From assembly GCF_038396675.1 (NCBI RefSeq), contig NC_088934.1:33870001-33934000 (forward strand): 64,000 nt of DNA, given 5' to 3'. This document shows, piece by piece, positions 35,879 to 48,000 of the stretch. This stretch comes from Hydra vulgaris (Eukaryota; Cnidaria; Hydrozoa; Anthoathecata; Hydridae). A model generated the notes under the pieces. It made no database searches. It had not been told where the DNA came from and saw only the letters and a list, made by a program, of their open reading frames with translations. Positions within the stretch are counted from its first letter, which is position 1, and every line of letters begins with the position of its first letter. A program made the position numbers and the translations under genes.

Positions 35879-38800
35879 CAGTGGCGGAACTTTAAAATTT
35901 GGGCCCCCCCGCAAAAGAATGTTTTTTTTTTAAAAAAAAAGTTTCACATATTAAATAGATATTTATTTCATATATCATATTTAAAAACAAAAAATTAAAT
36001 AAAGATAAAGATAACTTCAAAACGAAACTAAAACTTAACCGAACTTAAATAGTGAAAACTTTCCTCCTTGATTTCATATTGGCAAAATCGGTAATGATGT
36101 TTTTCATTTCCATTTTTCCAGCCGCTTTTGGCTCAATAGAAACTATAGAAAAAGGTCGCTTAAACGTTCTTTACCAATGGTATTTCGTAAATAATTTTTT
36201 ATTATTTTAAGTTTCGAAAAAGAACGTTCAGCTGATGCAACAGTAACAGGTAATGTAAGAAACAATAACAATGCTGTTATCACTTGTGGAACGCTTGCAG
36301 CTATAGTTGACAATTTTACTATTAAAAGGTCAGCCAATTCAGGTATAGATGATATTTTTGATATTTCATCGTGTAGCATTGACTTTACCATAACCATTTG
36401 CAGCGGAAATTCAGTTGTTATATCTTCACTATATTTTCTCTGAATGGCTTCTGCACAGCTTATGATCTCACGTTCTTTCATTACCATTAATTTATTTGGA
36501 TAGATGCAGGAAAATAATTGTACCACTTCTTGCATTCCTTTAAATCTATTGTCGAGTTGGTTGATAACGACGTCCAAAATTTTTATAAAAATATTGATGC
36601 GAAAAATTTCCTCACTACTATTAAAACGGTGATCTGTAGATAATTCGTAAAAATGCCTTTTCACAATTTTTCTTCTTTTTTGAAAAAATATTGCAGGAAT
36701 CTGCCACGTAGTCGCTATTTCCACCGCTTCAAGTTTTGCTGAATCAAACATCTTTCTATATTGTTTTAAATTTTTGCTGGCATTTTCTAGAGAACCTGAA
36801 GCTGTCGTAAGATCTAAATTTTTAGTTTGCAGCAATTTTGATGGTATATGTACCTCATTAAGGATTTTAGACAAAAGCACGCATAAAAAAACAAATTCGA
36901 AACTGCTCATATTTTTTTGTATTCGTACTGCTTCTTCGCGTTCTTCACGTTTTGTACTTGTTATTGATATCTCGGAAAGAGCTTTCATTATATCAAGAAA
37001 GCGAATTTTAACGGCGAAAAGAGAAGTATATCGTCCTGCCCATCGCGTTGGATTTAACCTTTTTAATGTTATTTGTGATTCTCCTGTATATTTGGATAGT
37101 AGATCCCACCTGTTTATGCTATTTCCGAAAAATGAATACACATCTTCTAGCATTACAAAAAATGGAGCAACTTCAACACAACATTTAACCGCATCGTTAA
37201 TAACAAGATTTAAATTATGAGCTGCGCAATGCATATACATAGCATTGGGTTGATTTTTCTTAAAAAGGGCCTGAACCCCATTGTATATCCCACTCATGAC
37301 GTTCGCACCATCATAACCTTGACCCCTGCAGTTACTTAATTTTATATGATGTTTTTCTAACAGGTTTAAAATTTCTTCATGTAGTCCAGCAGCAGTGTGG
37401 TTATATATTTCCATGAATCCCAAGAAAACTTCTTTAATTTCAATTGATGTGGCTTCATCTTTTTCATTTTTAATAATTTTTACGTATCTAAATACTTGAC
37501 TGAGCTGATCTCTTTTAGTAATATCTTGTGTTGTATCCATTATAATTGAATAAAAAGGTGAACTATTAATATCAGCAGTAAGAGTGGCTTTTAAATGCGT
37601 TGCAAGGCAATGTATGACTTCATTTTGAATTTGATGGCTTAAATATTTTATAGATCCATTTGGCATACTCAAAACTTGCTTCATAACATTATCATATTTA
37701 GCTAAAAGTTGAACTTGGGTTAAAAAATTACCATTATATTCATTGTCAAATGATTCACGATGACCACGAAAAGCCAAAGAATTTTTACAAAGTGCTAATG
37801 TTATATTTACTATCCGCTCTAAGACTTGCACCCAAAAATTTGATTGGTATCGTACTTGTTCTTCTATATTTTTATCAATTGTTTCATTATGTCGCCATTT
37901 TTCATAAATGCAATAAGCAAATATATGTTGTTGACTATTTTCGTGAATTTTAATTTTTTTAGAAAGACCACGCCAATCTCTGACACCATGCTCACGCCAG
38001 TTATCCTTTGCTTTTCGTTCTTCTGAGAAAAGTCAACAAGGCTCGCAATAAACGGCATCAAGTTTTGGGGAATAGCAAAGCCACATTCTTTCTATAGATC
38101 CATATTTTGTGGTAGTTTTAAAATATTCCTTGGAAAACCTACGGTTTTCTTGCAAGGGGTCGCGTATAAAAGGACCTTTTGGCCGACACGATTTCGATAA
38201 TACAATTATTTTCTTAATATCTTTTGTTAGTATTTTACCATGAAAATTTGCAATGTCAGTAGAAAATAATTCACTTGATTTTTCTAAATTAATTTGTTCA
38301 ATGGCGTCATTCGTATCAGAGTTTGAATCTTCCTTGTCTTCATTTCGGTGGTTTCTCGGAGACCTATTCACATCTTCTTCGTTCACATTTTTATTACCAG
38401 TAGCAATGTTTTCTTCGATATCATCATGTTCTACTGACTGATTTATACATATCACTTCTGCAGAGTTTTGACTTTCCACTCCCGTTTCCGCTCGCTTTTC
38501 GATTGGTTTCAAAAACGTTGTTAACTTCGGCAATTTAGCTAAAGTAGCTTTTGTTTCTTTTAACTTTCTTCTTTTTGCTGCACCGCTTGTACTACTTAAT
38601 TTCTTTTCCATTATTATGAGTCAAAATCTAAATTATTACAAATTTATAAATTCAGTACCTGTTGTAAAACTTTTAATTATTACAAATTTATTAATTACCT
38701 TTTATTAAATATATCAGTGAAGTAATAAACTCTCGTGCAACAATACTTTATTATTCGTAACACGATTAAATAAATTGGAGACTAGTAATTCAGATAAAAT

Positions 38801-39400
38801 AAGAAATGAAAAGTTAACTTAATACAACGGAAGATTTAATATAAAATTGAAAATGAGAACATACATTTAAAAGTTAATTTGTATATGCAACAAGGATTAT
38901 AGAATCATTATCCTTGATATGCAACGACGTAACAAATAATATTGTTTATATTTTAAAAATATTGAATATGCAACTAAGAACTTATAAATTGAAGAACTTC
39001 TTACAGTTTAAAAAAAAATTATACGCAACAAATTATTACTTTTACCGAATTCAGTCTAATTGTCTAATACATACACAAACATAACTATACAATAACATCT
39101 GGCAGTTCGCAGCTGATAATCGTACTTTATTTCTCAATTGCGTATGCAATTTTAAAAAGGTTACAAATTTTCGTTTAAATGTAAACTACTCACTCCAATA
39201 CAAAAATAAATTTTTGAACAATATATTTTAATACGATGGATGACATTTTTTGTATCCAAGTTTTATATTTTAGGGCCCACTATACCTGCGTTTTATAGTA
39301 TAAATATTATTGAGAGTATAATTTTTTTTATATGAGGGCCCCCTATAGCTGGTAGGCCTCCCCGCAACGCAGGGTCCTGCGTCCAGTAGTTTCGCCACTG
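35879..39400 (-). mobile_element. hAT element 5 (ZMYM/TTF type), perfect TSD, 3.5 kb
   Basis: The ends cagtggcggaact (35879-35891) and agtttcgccactg (39388-39400) are near-perfect inverted repeats. The exact 8-bp target duplication ttttatag lies at 35871-35878 and 39401-39408. A ggccccc-rich stretch sits near each end. The element is structurally complete, with one long transposase gene on the minus strand. Confidence 0.95.
36045..38611 (-). pseudogene. hAT transposase 5 (TTF zinc finger, DUF4371-like, dimerisation domain)
   Basis: Start ATG at 38611 (MEKKLSSTSGAAKRRKLKE). Residues 1-35 are basic, with the LAKLPKLTTFL segment common to ZMYM1/ZMYM6-like hAT proteins. A TTF-type finger spans roughly 145-230. 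The frame is open to 36143 except for a single TGA at 38035-38033, where the family has Trp (CEPCW). Catalytic-core motifs: IMDTTQD (Asp about 359), GYDGANVMSG (Asp about 434), HCAAHNLNL (about 462-470), NPTRW. The dimerisation motif LPVTVASAERSFSKL is near the C-terminus. A one-base shift near 36140 hides a further 30 or so residues ending at 36045. Expected intact length is about 855 residues. Two point lesions only; a recently dead copy. Confidence 0.92.
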
Positions 39401-39408
39401 TTTTATAG

Positions 39409-39802
39409 GCTATACGTGTGTTCTCGCTTTTTACAATGATTATATTTGATTCTATGTAACCTCTTGATTCTAAACTAAAGATGTCATTGCAGTGTTTTAA
39501 ACAAAGTTTGCATCGTGTTTTTTACGTTTTAAAAATCAATAACATTTTAAGAACATAATAGTTGCAAGAATTTATTAAAACTTACTTTGTGTTTGAACCT
39601 AGAGCAAAATCTAAATTTTTATTTGAAAGTTGTTTTTTAGTATTTAGATATGTTCTGTAAGCGACTAATGTACTCTAAAATGTTTAACGATAATTTTTTT
39701 AATCAAATAGAGTCAGAAAAAAATAACATAGATATAGCATAAGAAGGAAGCCAAAAGAAAGAAAGAAGGAAGTAAAGAAAAATTTATTAAATGTAAAGTT
39801 GA
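39409..39802. other. intergenic
   Basis: No gene seen. Confidence 0.4.
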
Positions 39803-39985
39803 AGTTTTTGCAAACAAAGGAAATGTCAAGCTTTTGGCCTAAAGCAATGTCCTAATTGTCTTGATGTTCTCCGTTCAATTTGCAGCAAAGTGAGTTGCAG
39901 AGTTGATGGTGTTAAACTGGTTATGCTTTTACCAGCAAACCAGCACTTCTCCACATCTAAAAGACTGATATACAACCATTATAAC
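39803..39985 (+). CDS. Cys-rich coding fragment, unknown
   Basis: An open frame of 60 codons ending at TAA 39983-39985, with regularly spaced cysteines (KQCPNC, RSICSKVSC) followed by KLVMLLP. It looks like a zinc-binding terminal exon or a transposon remnant; there is no in-frame ATG near its start and an AG acceptor near 39819 is possible. No family is recognised. Confidence 0.3.
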
Positions 39986-40611
39986 GAATGCAACGACAAT
40001 CAATAATCTTTTTTTGAATTAAAGTAATCAGTTAAAGTACTATTTTATTTATCTATGTTATCTTAACATTGTTGTAGTAACCTATTGTTATAATAATTTA
40101 ATAAAGTCTGCAGCCATTTTAGATGTCTGTGTTATTACTGCTGTGTTCAAATATTGTTTTTAAGAAAATTATATATTATTTTCTTTTAAAAAAATCAAAT
40201 ACAATGGTAATTTATTGTTGTTGTTTTTTATTTCAAAACATAGTCTATAAAGTGAATTTTATAAAATGTACCCCAAAAACAACAATAATACTTCCTTTCT
40301 TTATGAGAGTGTTATAAATATTTATAACTACTTGAGAAAAAAAAAACTTTTTTCGGTATCTAGTTATAATCCATAGGTAATAGAAAAACCATATTTTGCT
40401 AACTTTTTCTCGGATACGGCTTCTAGGCTCCTACAAAACAAAAAAAACTACACACTTTTATAATTGAAATTTTTACTCTAGTGCAAATACCAAAGTATTT
40501 TACAAATAAAAAAACCACTAAAGTTGCTTTAATTTATTGGCTGACATATTAGCTATCATAATATATCAAGTTTTTTGAATCCTGGATCTTTTTCTACATG
40601 CTAGGTCACTT
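39986..40611. other. intergenic
   Basis: The frame at 40123-40317 is low-complexity and hydrophobic, with no domain. Nothing supported. Confidence 0.4.
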
Positions 40612-40697
40612 GAGACATTGTGGTTTTTGCGTTACGGTTACTTAACTTAACGCAACTTAACGCAAAAACCACATTGTGGTTTTTGCGTTACGGTTGT
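40612..40697. repeat. direct-plus-inverted triplet repeat
   Basis: The word ttgtggtttttgcgtta occurs, then its complement taacgcaaaaaccaca, then the forward word again, within 86 bases. Confidence 0.85.
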
Positions 40698-40699
40698 TT

Positions 40700-41615
40700 T
40701 TGCGGTACGTATACCTGTAACATGGAGTGCTTCTTTAATTTTCAATTTGTTTTTGTTAGAAGCAGTATCCAAAATTTTAAAACAATTATAATTACTTAGA
40801 TTTTTACAATTAACAGATGAAATTAAATGTTTATAAACATTAAATTGTTTGTCACTTGTAAAAATGAATCCTTGTTGTTAAGTGTCTGGAGGTTTCTCCA
40901 ATATAACTGGCATTACATCCAGCACAAGACAATTTGTAAACAACATTGGATTTGAGCAGCTTGGGAAGTGGATCTTTTATACATAAACTGTTTTGTAATT
41001 TGTTGGTAGTGAAAATTAAATTAAATATAACAAATCTATCTGTAGTGAAAATTAAATTAATTATAACATCTTTATAATATTTTTTAATGATTTTATTGAC
41101 TTTAGATTTAGTAAAACTTGAGTAAAAACCTATAAATGGAAGCTTATAATATCTTATATTATGGTTATCAATACTATTCCTCACAGATGGATTTAACTTT
41201 TTATCAACAAATAATTTAATTTCAGTGTCAATTATTTTAGGTGGATATTGGTTATTTTTTTAAACATTAGATAGATTTTTTATGTCCTTATCAAATCCTT
41301 GCCATGTATTGTTGATTTTATACATTCTATCAATTAAACAACGTATAAGACTAATTTTATAATAATAGAGAACAAAACTGGAAAATTTTTGTAAAAGACC
41401 AGTATATGTTTTTTTGTGATAAACTGATGTGGAAAGCGAAATAGACTTATTGTTAAGAACATCTAAAAATGCAATTTGATTATCTTGTTCATTTTCCATG
41501 GTAAATTTTAAGTTTTTATGTTGTTTATTAAGATGTGTAAAAAATTCCTTCAAACTCTGAATTAAAAATAGCGATAATATCATCCACATAATGTTTATAG
41601 AAAATCGGTACGGAG
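40700..41615 (-). mobile_element. Penelope-like element 2, 5'-truncated
   Basis: Minus strand, beginning inside the RT at HYVDDIIAIF (about 41606-41577). A conserved post-RT segment follows (NQIAFLDVL; YHKKTYTGLLQKFSSF), then KLPFIGFYS, then GIY-YIG as VVYKLSCAGCNASYIGETS (40955-40895), then, shifted, ILDTASNKNKLKIKEALHV (about 40785-40725). It differs clearly from PLE 1 and PLE 3, so it is another lineage. Stops and shifts are present. Confidence 0.85.
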
Positions 41616-41950
41616 GAAGAACAATTACTAACCCATGGCAAAACCCATCTTTAAATAAACAAACTGTTCCTCTATTTTTTTTTTGTTTGTTTTTATTTTT
41701 TTTATTTTTTTATTTACATATAATTTTATTTTTATTTTTTTGCTATTTACGGTATCATAATTTGTATTATAATTGTTATTGGTTTGTAACAATTCTATTT
41801 GTCTGTTATTGTCTTATTTCTCTGTAATGTCTTCAAATTTTGATTTTATATTTATATCCAGACTTTTAAATTGTAGTTTTATCTTTTGAAAATGTAGTTT
41901 GTTAACTAAAAAACATGTCTAAAAAATATCGAGTTTTTCTTTAAAATATC

Positions 41951-41954
<4 letters not shown>
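41616..41954. other. T-rich intergenic DNA
   Basis: No gene; the frame at 41591-41827 is T-rich low complexity. Confidence 0.45.

Positions 41955-42027
<73 letters not shown>
41955..42027. repeat. (TA)n microsatellite abutting a LINE 5' end
   Basis: About 73 bases of TA immediately before the LINE. Confidence 0.9.
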
Positions 42028-42029
<2 letters not shown>

Positions 42030-44258
42030 TTGTAGGATACGTTTTTTTAGGCAAAGGCTAGGAGAAGCTAACTCCGACTTAATACACCCCTGCCTTGCGG
42101 CTCTTGGTTAAGGCTAGAGATGGTGTCTCGATAAAAATACTTATCTAAGGCAGATGTTAAATGCATGGACTACTTTCATTAGAAGTCCTCCTAGACAAAG
42201 ACTTAAGGGGTAAACAGATTCTTTCTGCTGACCAGCCTCGCACCCCTTTTTCATCTATTAGGCTAGCGCAGATGTATTTTTAATACATTATTTCCAGTTT
42301 AGAATGTTGAATGCTGAATCTTCTTGACTCCATGCATAAGTTTTGCTTGTGTCTCTGTTTTATTGACTAGGAAACTCATTGCATTCTCCTCATTATATCT
42401 CCTAATGAGGGTACAGCTCTAAAACTCAGTCTTATGATTCTGAGGCCGGCTGGTAGTCAGGTTTCCCGAACTGTGTGGTAGCTCTCAGAAAGACAGATTA
42501 CATCAACAGCTATAAAATATCAAAGCATTAATAGTGCCATGTTGCGCATGGATGGTGTCCCTGTTTTTACTTTTGGTGTGCATTGTCGAGGTCACATTTG
42601 GATCCCTTTGTTACGGCTTAGGGTTCATTAATAGTAATGAGGCAATTGCTTGGGCTATTAAACAGTATACTGAGTACTGTCTATGTTTTGAGTCAAGTTC
42701 TTTAACAAATTTAAAAATGAATAAAAAACCAAAAACTATAAACACAAAAAACCATCGTCATCACCAAATTTTTTAAACCTATCATTCACTAATATTCGTG
42801 GTCTTCGAAGTAACTTTTCTTCTGTTGAGTCTTATCTATTGCAAAATTCACCAGACCTACTTGCTCTTAGTGAGAATAATTTGAGTTTAGCTGTCTCATC
42901 TTGTGATCTTAATGTTGATGGTTATCCTTCTTTAATTCGTAAATACTCCAATAGTCAAATGCCTATTGGCCTGGGCATTTACATTCTTAAGAATTCACCC
43001 ATTTTTCGGGAAACTAGATTTAAATCCACATACTATTTTTTTATGTGCTTTCGTTTAGCATATTTTCACTCTATTGCCTTTTTCTTTATTCTATATCGTT
43101 CTCCTTCATCTTAAGACTGCACTCTTTTTGATGTTATTTCTGATCATATTGACCAAGCCCTATCTCTTTATCCATCAGTCAATATTGTTGCTGTTGGTGA
43201 CTTTAATGGTCATCACGCCAAATAGTTTGTTTCTAGTGTCAGTGACTCTGCAGGCTCATAACTTTTGCCTTTCTCAATGCCTAACTCAAGTAGTCATCTT
43301 TCCAACTCGTATTCCAGACAACCCGAATCATTTACCTTCTCTACTCGACTTATGTCTTGTTTCTGATCCTAGTCAATGCTCAATTTCTCCACATTCCCCC
43401 TTTGGTGCTTCTGATCACGGTTTGATCTCTCTAAAACCATTATCTCATTCTTTTTCATCATCCATATCCCCCTATCAGTGTACCTCTTACAACTACCTTA
43501 ATGCTGACTGGGACTCTTTCCGAAATTTTTTTCGTGATGGCCCTTGGGTAGAAATCTTTCATCTTCCAGCTGACAAATATGCTTCTTATATGACTTCTTG
43601 GATTGAGGCTGGCATGGAATCTTTTATCCCCTGGACAATTTCAAGTCAAACCTAACTCTTCTCCATGGTTTATCTCACATTGTGCTGCTGCAATTTCTAA
43701 TCAAAACTATTTCTTCCATATCTATTAGCAAAACAATTTACCAAAAAGCAGAGATCTGTTTATTTCTAGACACCATTGTAAAGAGGTTTTCTAATGCCAA
43801 AGCCCGCGGTTCTCAGGTCATAAAACCACCTATTTTATCTCAAAAATTAGGCTCCTGTGACTTGGAGAATCTTCAAAAGTATCTAAACTAATCTGTTATT
43901 CCACCCCTCGTGTATGTTCAGATTTTGTCAACTCACCTAAAGACAAAGCTGAATTATTTGCTGAGAACTTTTAATCAATATCATCTCTTAATTTCACTAG
44001 TTGGGTTCTACCTTATATAGCCAACAAACAGGTTGACCCATTGCTTAACACATCACTCATATTACTCCAACTTCTGCATCTAAAGTGATTTCCTGCTTAG
44101 ACTCTTCTACAGCTTGTGGTCCGGTCAACATACTTGTTATAGTTTTGCAGAAGTGTTCTCCGGAGCTTTTGTCTATACTTTCAAAACTATTCAACAGGTG
44201 CTTATCAAAGTCTTGTTTTCCAGCCTGCTGGAAAACAGCATCCCTTATCCCTATTTTC

Positions 44259-44314
44259 AAAAATTCTGGAGAGCAATCTGATTTGTCTATTTCCGATCGC
44301 TCTCCAGAATTTTT
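44259..44314. repeat. inverted repeat at the RT deletion junction
   Basis: aaaaattctggagagc (44259-44274) and its exact complement (44299-44314) flank the point where the RT core is missing. Confidence 0.85.
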
Positions 44315-44953
44315 CTCCAGAACTTACGATCTTTCTTGGAAACCATATATCAAATCAGTTGCAAAATTAGTATCTGCTATGGTTGTATCTCTTTATTGCG
44401 CTCGACACTTTCTTACTCCGGATTCTTTTCTCTATCTTTATAAATCTCAAATCCGGCCTCGTATGGAATACTGTTGCCATATCTGGGGCGGATCTTTTAA
44501 TAATATCCTTTTTCTTTTAGACAAGGTGCAAAAACGAATTGCAAACATAGTTGTACCTGCTCTTGCAGCCAACCTCCAACCATTAACACATCGTCGTAAT
44601 GTTGCTTCTCTTTCTCTTTTCTTCAAGCACTCTAATGGGCACTGCTCTAAGGAGCAAGCGTCTCATGTGCCATCTACTAAAATTCAATCTAGTGTTGTTC
44701 GTCATTTAATTAAGTCTTATCTTTTTTCTTTGACTGTTCCTAAATGCTCAAAAAACTCTTATTCCTCTAGTTTTTTTCCTCAAACATCATTCTTTGGAAT
44801 TCGCTTCTGTATCTTACTTTCCTGACTCATATAATTTGCAATCTTTTAAGTCGTCTGTTAATCGTTATGTTGCTTTACAATCTTCATCATTTCTCTTCCA
44901 GTAACTTCCAACTCTAATAGTGGTTGCTTACAGCCTTATTGGAAGCAGAGTTT

Positions 44954-45301
44954 TTAGTTATTGGCCTTGGCCTTGGCCTTGGTTTTGCCTTAAGGCCAAA
45001 AATTGAGACCTTGGCCTTAATTGTTTTGGCTTTGGCCTTAAAGAAAATAACGTATTTTCTCATTGATTTTGTTGAATTCTGCGCATAACCTTGCTTTATT
45101 TTTACAAAATGTATTTTTATTGTCACAGTACTTGCTACAGACAGTTTTGTTAATAATTGGCCATAACGTAAGGCAAAAATTGAACGGTTTGGTCTTAAAA
45201 ATGTTTGCGTAGGCTTTGATCTTGAAACTCCTAATCTTGGCTTGACCTTAAAACTCTTGGCCTTGGCCTTGACCTTGCTACTTTTGGCCTTGTTAACAAC
45301 T
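44954..45301. mobile_element. MITE with ttggcc arrays in the LINE 3' UTR
   Basis: Both ends carry tandem ttggcc/ccttgg hexamers in inverted orientation (44961-45000 and 45237-45290). The LINE sequence resumes after it (gagagcaaagatg plus poly(A)). The outer ends read agttattggcc and aggccttgttaacaact. Likely hAT-derived, by analogy to the other motif-array ends. The target duplication is not clear. Confidence 0.65.
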
Positions 45302-45340
45302 CTGGTTGAGAGCAAAGATGTTGAAAAAAAAAAAAAAAGG

Positions 45341-45802
45341 ATATAATGAGATCAATTAATGTTGGTACTTGCGGTGATGAGTTGAAGTGCTTACATGTTG
45401 ATGTAGATAAGAACTTTTGAGAGTGTCCCAGTAAACACAGGTTAGAAGACTTATATGACAGCTTAACCCACCCGGTTTAATTAGGCACAATTAAGACAGA
45501 ATTGAAAAAGACAAAAATATAGATAATAGAAAGTAGACAGTAGTTATAAAAATTATTGATGACCGTTTTAGAAATTTGAGAAATTATAGAAATTATTGAT
45601 GGTTCTAGAAGTTATTGAGGCCACAATGATACAGTTGAACAATACAAATTGTAAACTCTGGTATGATTGCGTAATAGTAGGTATTCATCTTTGCTATAAT
45701 CTATATGTAAAGTTGCTGCTGGTAACTCCAATTTTGATTTTTAAATGTACATTTAAAATGCTAACTAATTTACTCTAGTTTTTTTTTGTTGTTACAAAAA
45801 TA
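45341..45802. other. intergenic
   Basis: No gene seen. Confidence 0.4.
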
Positions 45803-45902
45803 ACCTGGTGGGCACAGGACCTAAATAAGACGTCTTTCGAACGTTCAAAAGACGTTCAAAAGTCGTTTAAAAACGTCTTTTTTACGTCCTGTGCCGACTG
45901 GG
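45803..45902. mobile_element. 100-bp MITE, ends ggcacaggac
   Basis: The ends acctggtgggcacaggac and gtcctgtgccgactggg are inverted, and the interior repeats gacgtt/aacgtc. The outer bases resemble the ends of the 13292-19846 element. Confidence 0.75.
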
Positions 45903-46390
45903 AAACAAGATACAAAAATAAATGAATCAAATAAATGAATAAATGAATGTTGATTTATTATTATGTTGATTTATTATTAACTTCATTATTTATTAACTTT
46001 CCAAATACAGCAATAGCCAAAGCACATAGTGCTATACCTCATATTTAAAACAAGCTTCGTGGCGGATAAAAAGAAAGAATATAACATCTTCAAGAACAAA
46101 GAAAATGATGTCATTAATGAAGATTAAAAATCTAAAGGAGAAGATCAGGAGACGAATGTAGATGATGATGATGCACAAAAAAAAAACCGGCGCATGATGA
46201 ACGGCATACTATAGTATACCGTTCATCACGTGCCGGTTTTTGATAAAAAGATTTTTGATAATGCATAAACCAGAAAAGTAATAAAATACATTTTTATTAC
46301 TTTTCTGTTTTCTAGTTTATTTATTTTATCAGTAATCTTTATCGTAATTTCTGGTTTATTTATTTTATCAATAATCTTTATCGTAATCTA
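45903..46390. other. intergenic with palindrome and a 40-bp tandem repeat
   Basis: A 60-base near-perfect palindrome at 46182-46241 (27 of 30 pairs), and two copies of a 40-base unit at 46308-46387 directly before the Tc1 insertion. A short acidic/Lys-rich frame near 46060-46185 is unsupported. Confidence 0.7.
46182..46241. repeat. 60-bp near-perfect palindrome
   Basis: Arms aaaaaccggc.c.tgatgaacgg around a tactatagta centre; three mismatched pairs. Confidence 0.9.
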
Positions 46391-48000
46391 CAGTCGTGTG
46401 ACAATTTATTATGGCCACCAATGAGTTTTGATTATTTTAAAGTTTAATCTCATTTTTTTCGTTTGAAGAGTAAAATATCATTATTGAATGTGAACCTTTT
46501 GTTTAAAATAAAGTTTTGACTCATAAAATCAGTGCTTTTTTTTTGATACTGGCAACACTGTCACCATTTTTTATGATGTCATCTTAATTATAATCTTTTT
46601 GCTGTACGCTTGTTAAGTTTTATTACCAGAGTTTTGAATTCGTTTATTAGCATATTGTCAAAATATTTATTTAAATCAGTAAAAATATTGTTTCTTGAAT
46701 ATTTCTTTTTATTTTAAAGTAAAAAATAGTTGTATTTCATATGATATTTTTAAAGTTACGAGTACTAAAGCAAATTCTTAACTGTAGAACTGAAATGTGA
46801 TATCTTATTTTAGTTATTGGGAAAAAAAAAGACTTGTTACTACAAAAAATTGCTAAAATTAGGGCACTTTTTATAAATTCTAATCTTTGTCAACGAGAAA
46901 TTGCCCGAAAATGTGGTATTTTGCGGGTTTCTATAAAAATATACACAAAAAATGGCTAATATGGAGAACTTAATGCCAAAGAGGGTTGGTAAATGTGAAA
47001 AGAAGAGAATCCTAACACCACGCGGGAAAAGAATACTTGCCAAGATTGTTCTAGAAAATAGCAGGCCACCAACAATGAAATAACTAATAAGCTGGACCAA
47101 TCTGGAGTCAAAGTGTCAAAGAGAACGGTTTAACGTCGCCTACCGATCTTGGTTACATGTCAAGATATCCAGCTAAGAAGTCTAAACTGACAACAAAATT
47201 GATGCAAAACAGGCTGGAGTGGACAAAAAAGTATAGGAATTTAACAGAAGATGATTGGAAATTGGTAAAATTAATTTAGGTGTATTTAAAATATCCACTT
47301 ACACCAAACTCTAAATATTCACTTAACAATCCTTGTATAATATTTTAAGGTATGCTTTAGCGACGAGAGTACTTTCCAAGTTTTAACAAAGAAGGCTCAA
47401 TATGTAAAAAGAAAAAAAAGGGGAAAAATACTTATTGGACTGCATCATTCAAACTGTTAAATACCCGACCTCTGTGAAAATCTGGTCAGTGATATGTGGA
47501 AGGGGAATGGGAAGGCTCCATATTGTAGAGGGAATAACGAATAAGTTACAATATAAAAAAGATTCTGCTAATTGTTGCCACAATTAGCAGAATGGTTTAG
47601 TCCAGGTGAAAAAAAAAAAGCTCCTAAAGAAGCAAATATTTAAAGATAATATTACAAATAAAGTGTGTTTAATAGAAAGAATTATTCACCATTAGAACCA
47701 TAATAAAGAATTGAAGGAAATAGTTGAAAAATTCATCAAAGGTATGTCAAAATGGGTTCTTACAATTATAGAGGTAAAAGGAGGAATCACCAAATATTAA
47801 TCTTGAATATACTTCTAGTAATATTTGAATAATAAAATTTATTAATAATTTGTTAAATGTTTTTTATTTGTCAAAAAAATACCAATTTATTAAAAATTAC
47901 TTTTAAGTACATAAATCATAAAAAAATACTAAAATAATCGCCTTTGAAACTTGAGAATGTAAAAAATTGTGGGTGGCCATAATAAATTTTCACACGACTG
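46391..48000 (+). mobile_element. Tc1-like element, 1.6 kb
   Basis: Ends cagtcgtgtgacaatttatt (46391-) and the near-complement ...ttttcacacgactg (-48000), flanked by TA on both sides, the Tc1/mariner target duplication. The sub-terminal tatggccacc is also inverted. It contains one broken transposase on the plus strand. Confidence 0.93.
46816..47803 (+). pseudogene. Tc1-like transposase, internally deleted, with a probable intron
   Basis: N-terminal helix-turn-helix: CQREIARKCGI near 46885-46920. Then PRGKRILAKIV, VSKRTV, RLEWTKKYRNLTEDDWKL. An 85-base GT-AG segment (47265-47349) interrupts; joining gives WKL|VCFSDESTFQVL in frame, the first catalytic Asp after the standard WKxVxFSDES. GRGMGRLHIVEG follows (47500-47540). 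The part with the second Asp and the Glu is missing, with a 14-bp inverted repeat (47562-47593) at that place. The C-terminal tail ends KGGITKY (47783-47803). Shifts and stops are present. Confidence 0.85.

Larger units (their letters stand above)
42028..45340 (+). mobile_element. LINE with endonuclease, RT core deleted, poly(A)
   Basis: 42028-42530 is a relatively GC-rich, non-coding 5' region. Endonuclease runs from about 42778: LSFTNIRGLRSNF, LLALSE, FRLAYFHS, an in-frame stop at 43114, VAVGDFNGHH (43187-43216), then, shifted, ASDHGLISL (43411-43437). The pre-RT segment reads VSKVISCLDSSTACGP (44085) and LIPIFKNSGE (44245-44275). The frame then jumps directly to post-RT LSWKPYIKS (44334) and RPRMEYCCHIWGG (44455-44490). 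The palm with YADD is absent (deletion estimated at over 1 kb). A MITE interrupts the 3' UTR before the A15 tail (45324-45338). Dead copy; a CR1/Jockey-like clade is a guess. Confidence 0.88.

Noticed and set aside
36774..37220. 148-codon plus-strand frame
   Set aside because: Antisense shadow of the hAT 5 transposase, which has clear family motifs on the other strand.
44914..45315. 133-codon Lys/Ala-rich minus-strand frame
   Set aside because: It comes from ttggcc hexamer arrays of a MITE; the repeated KAK pattern mirrors the DNA repeat.
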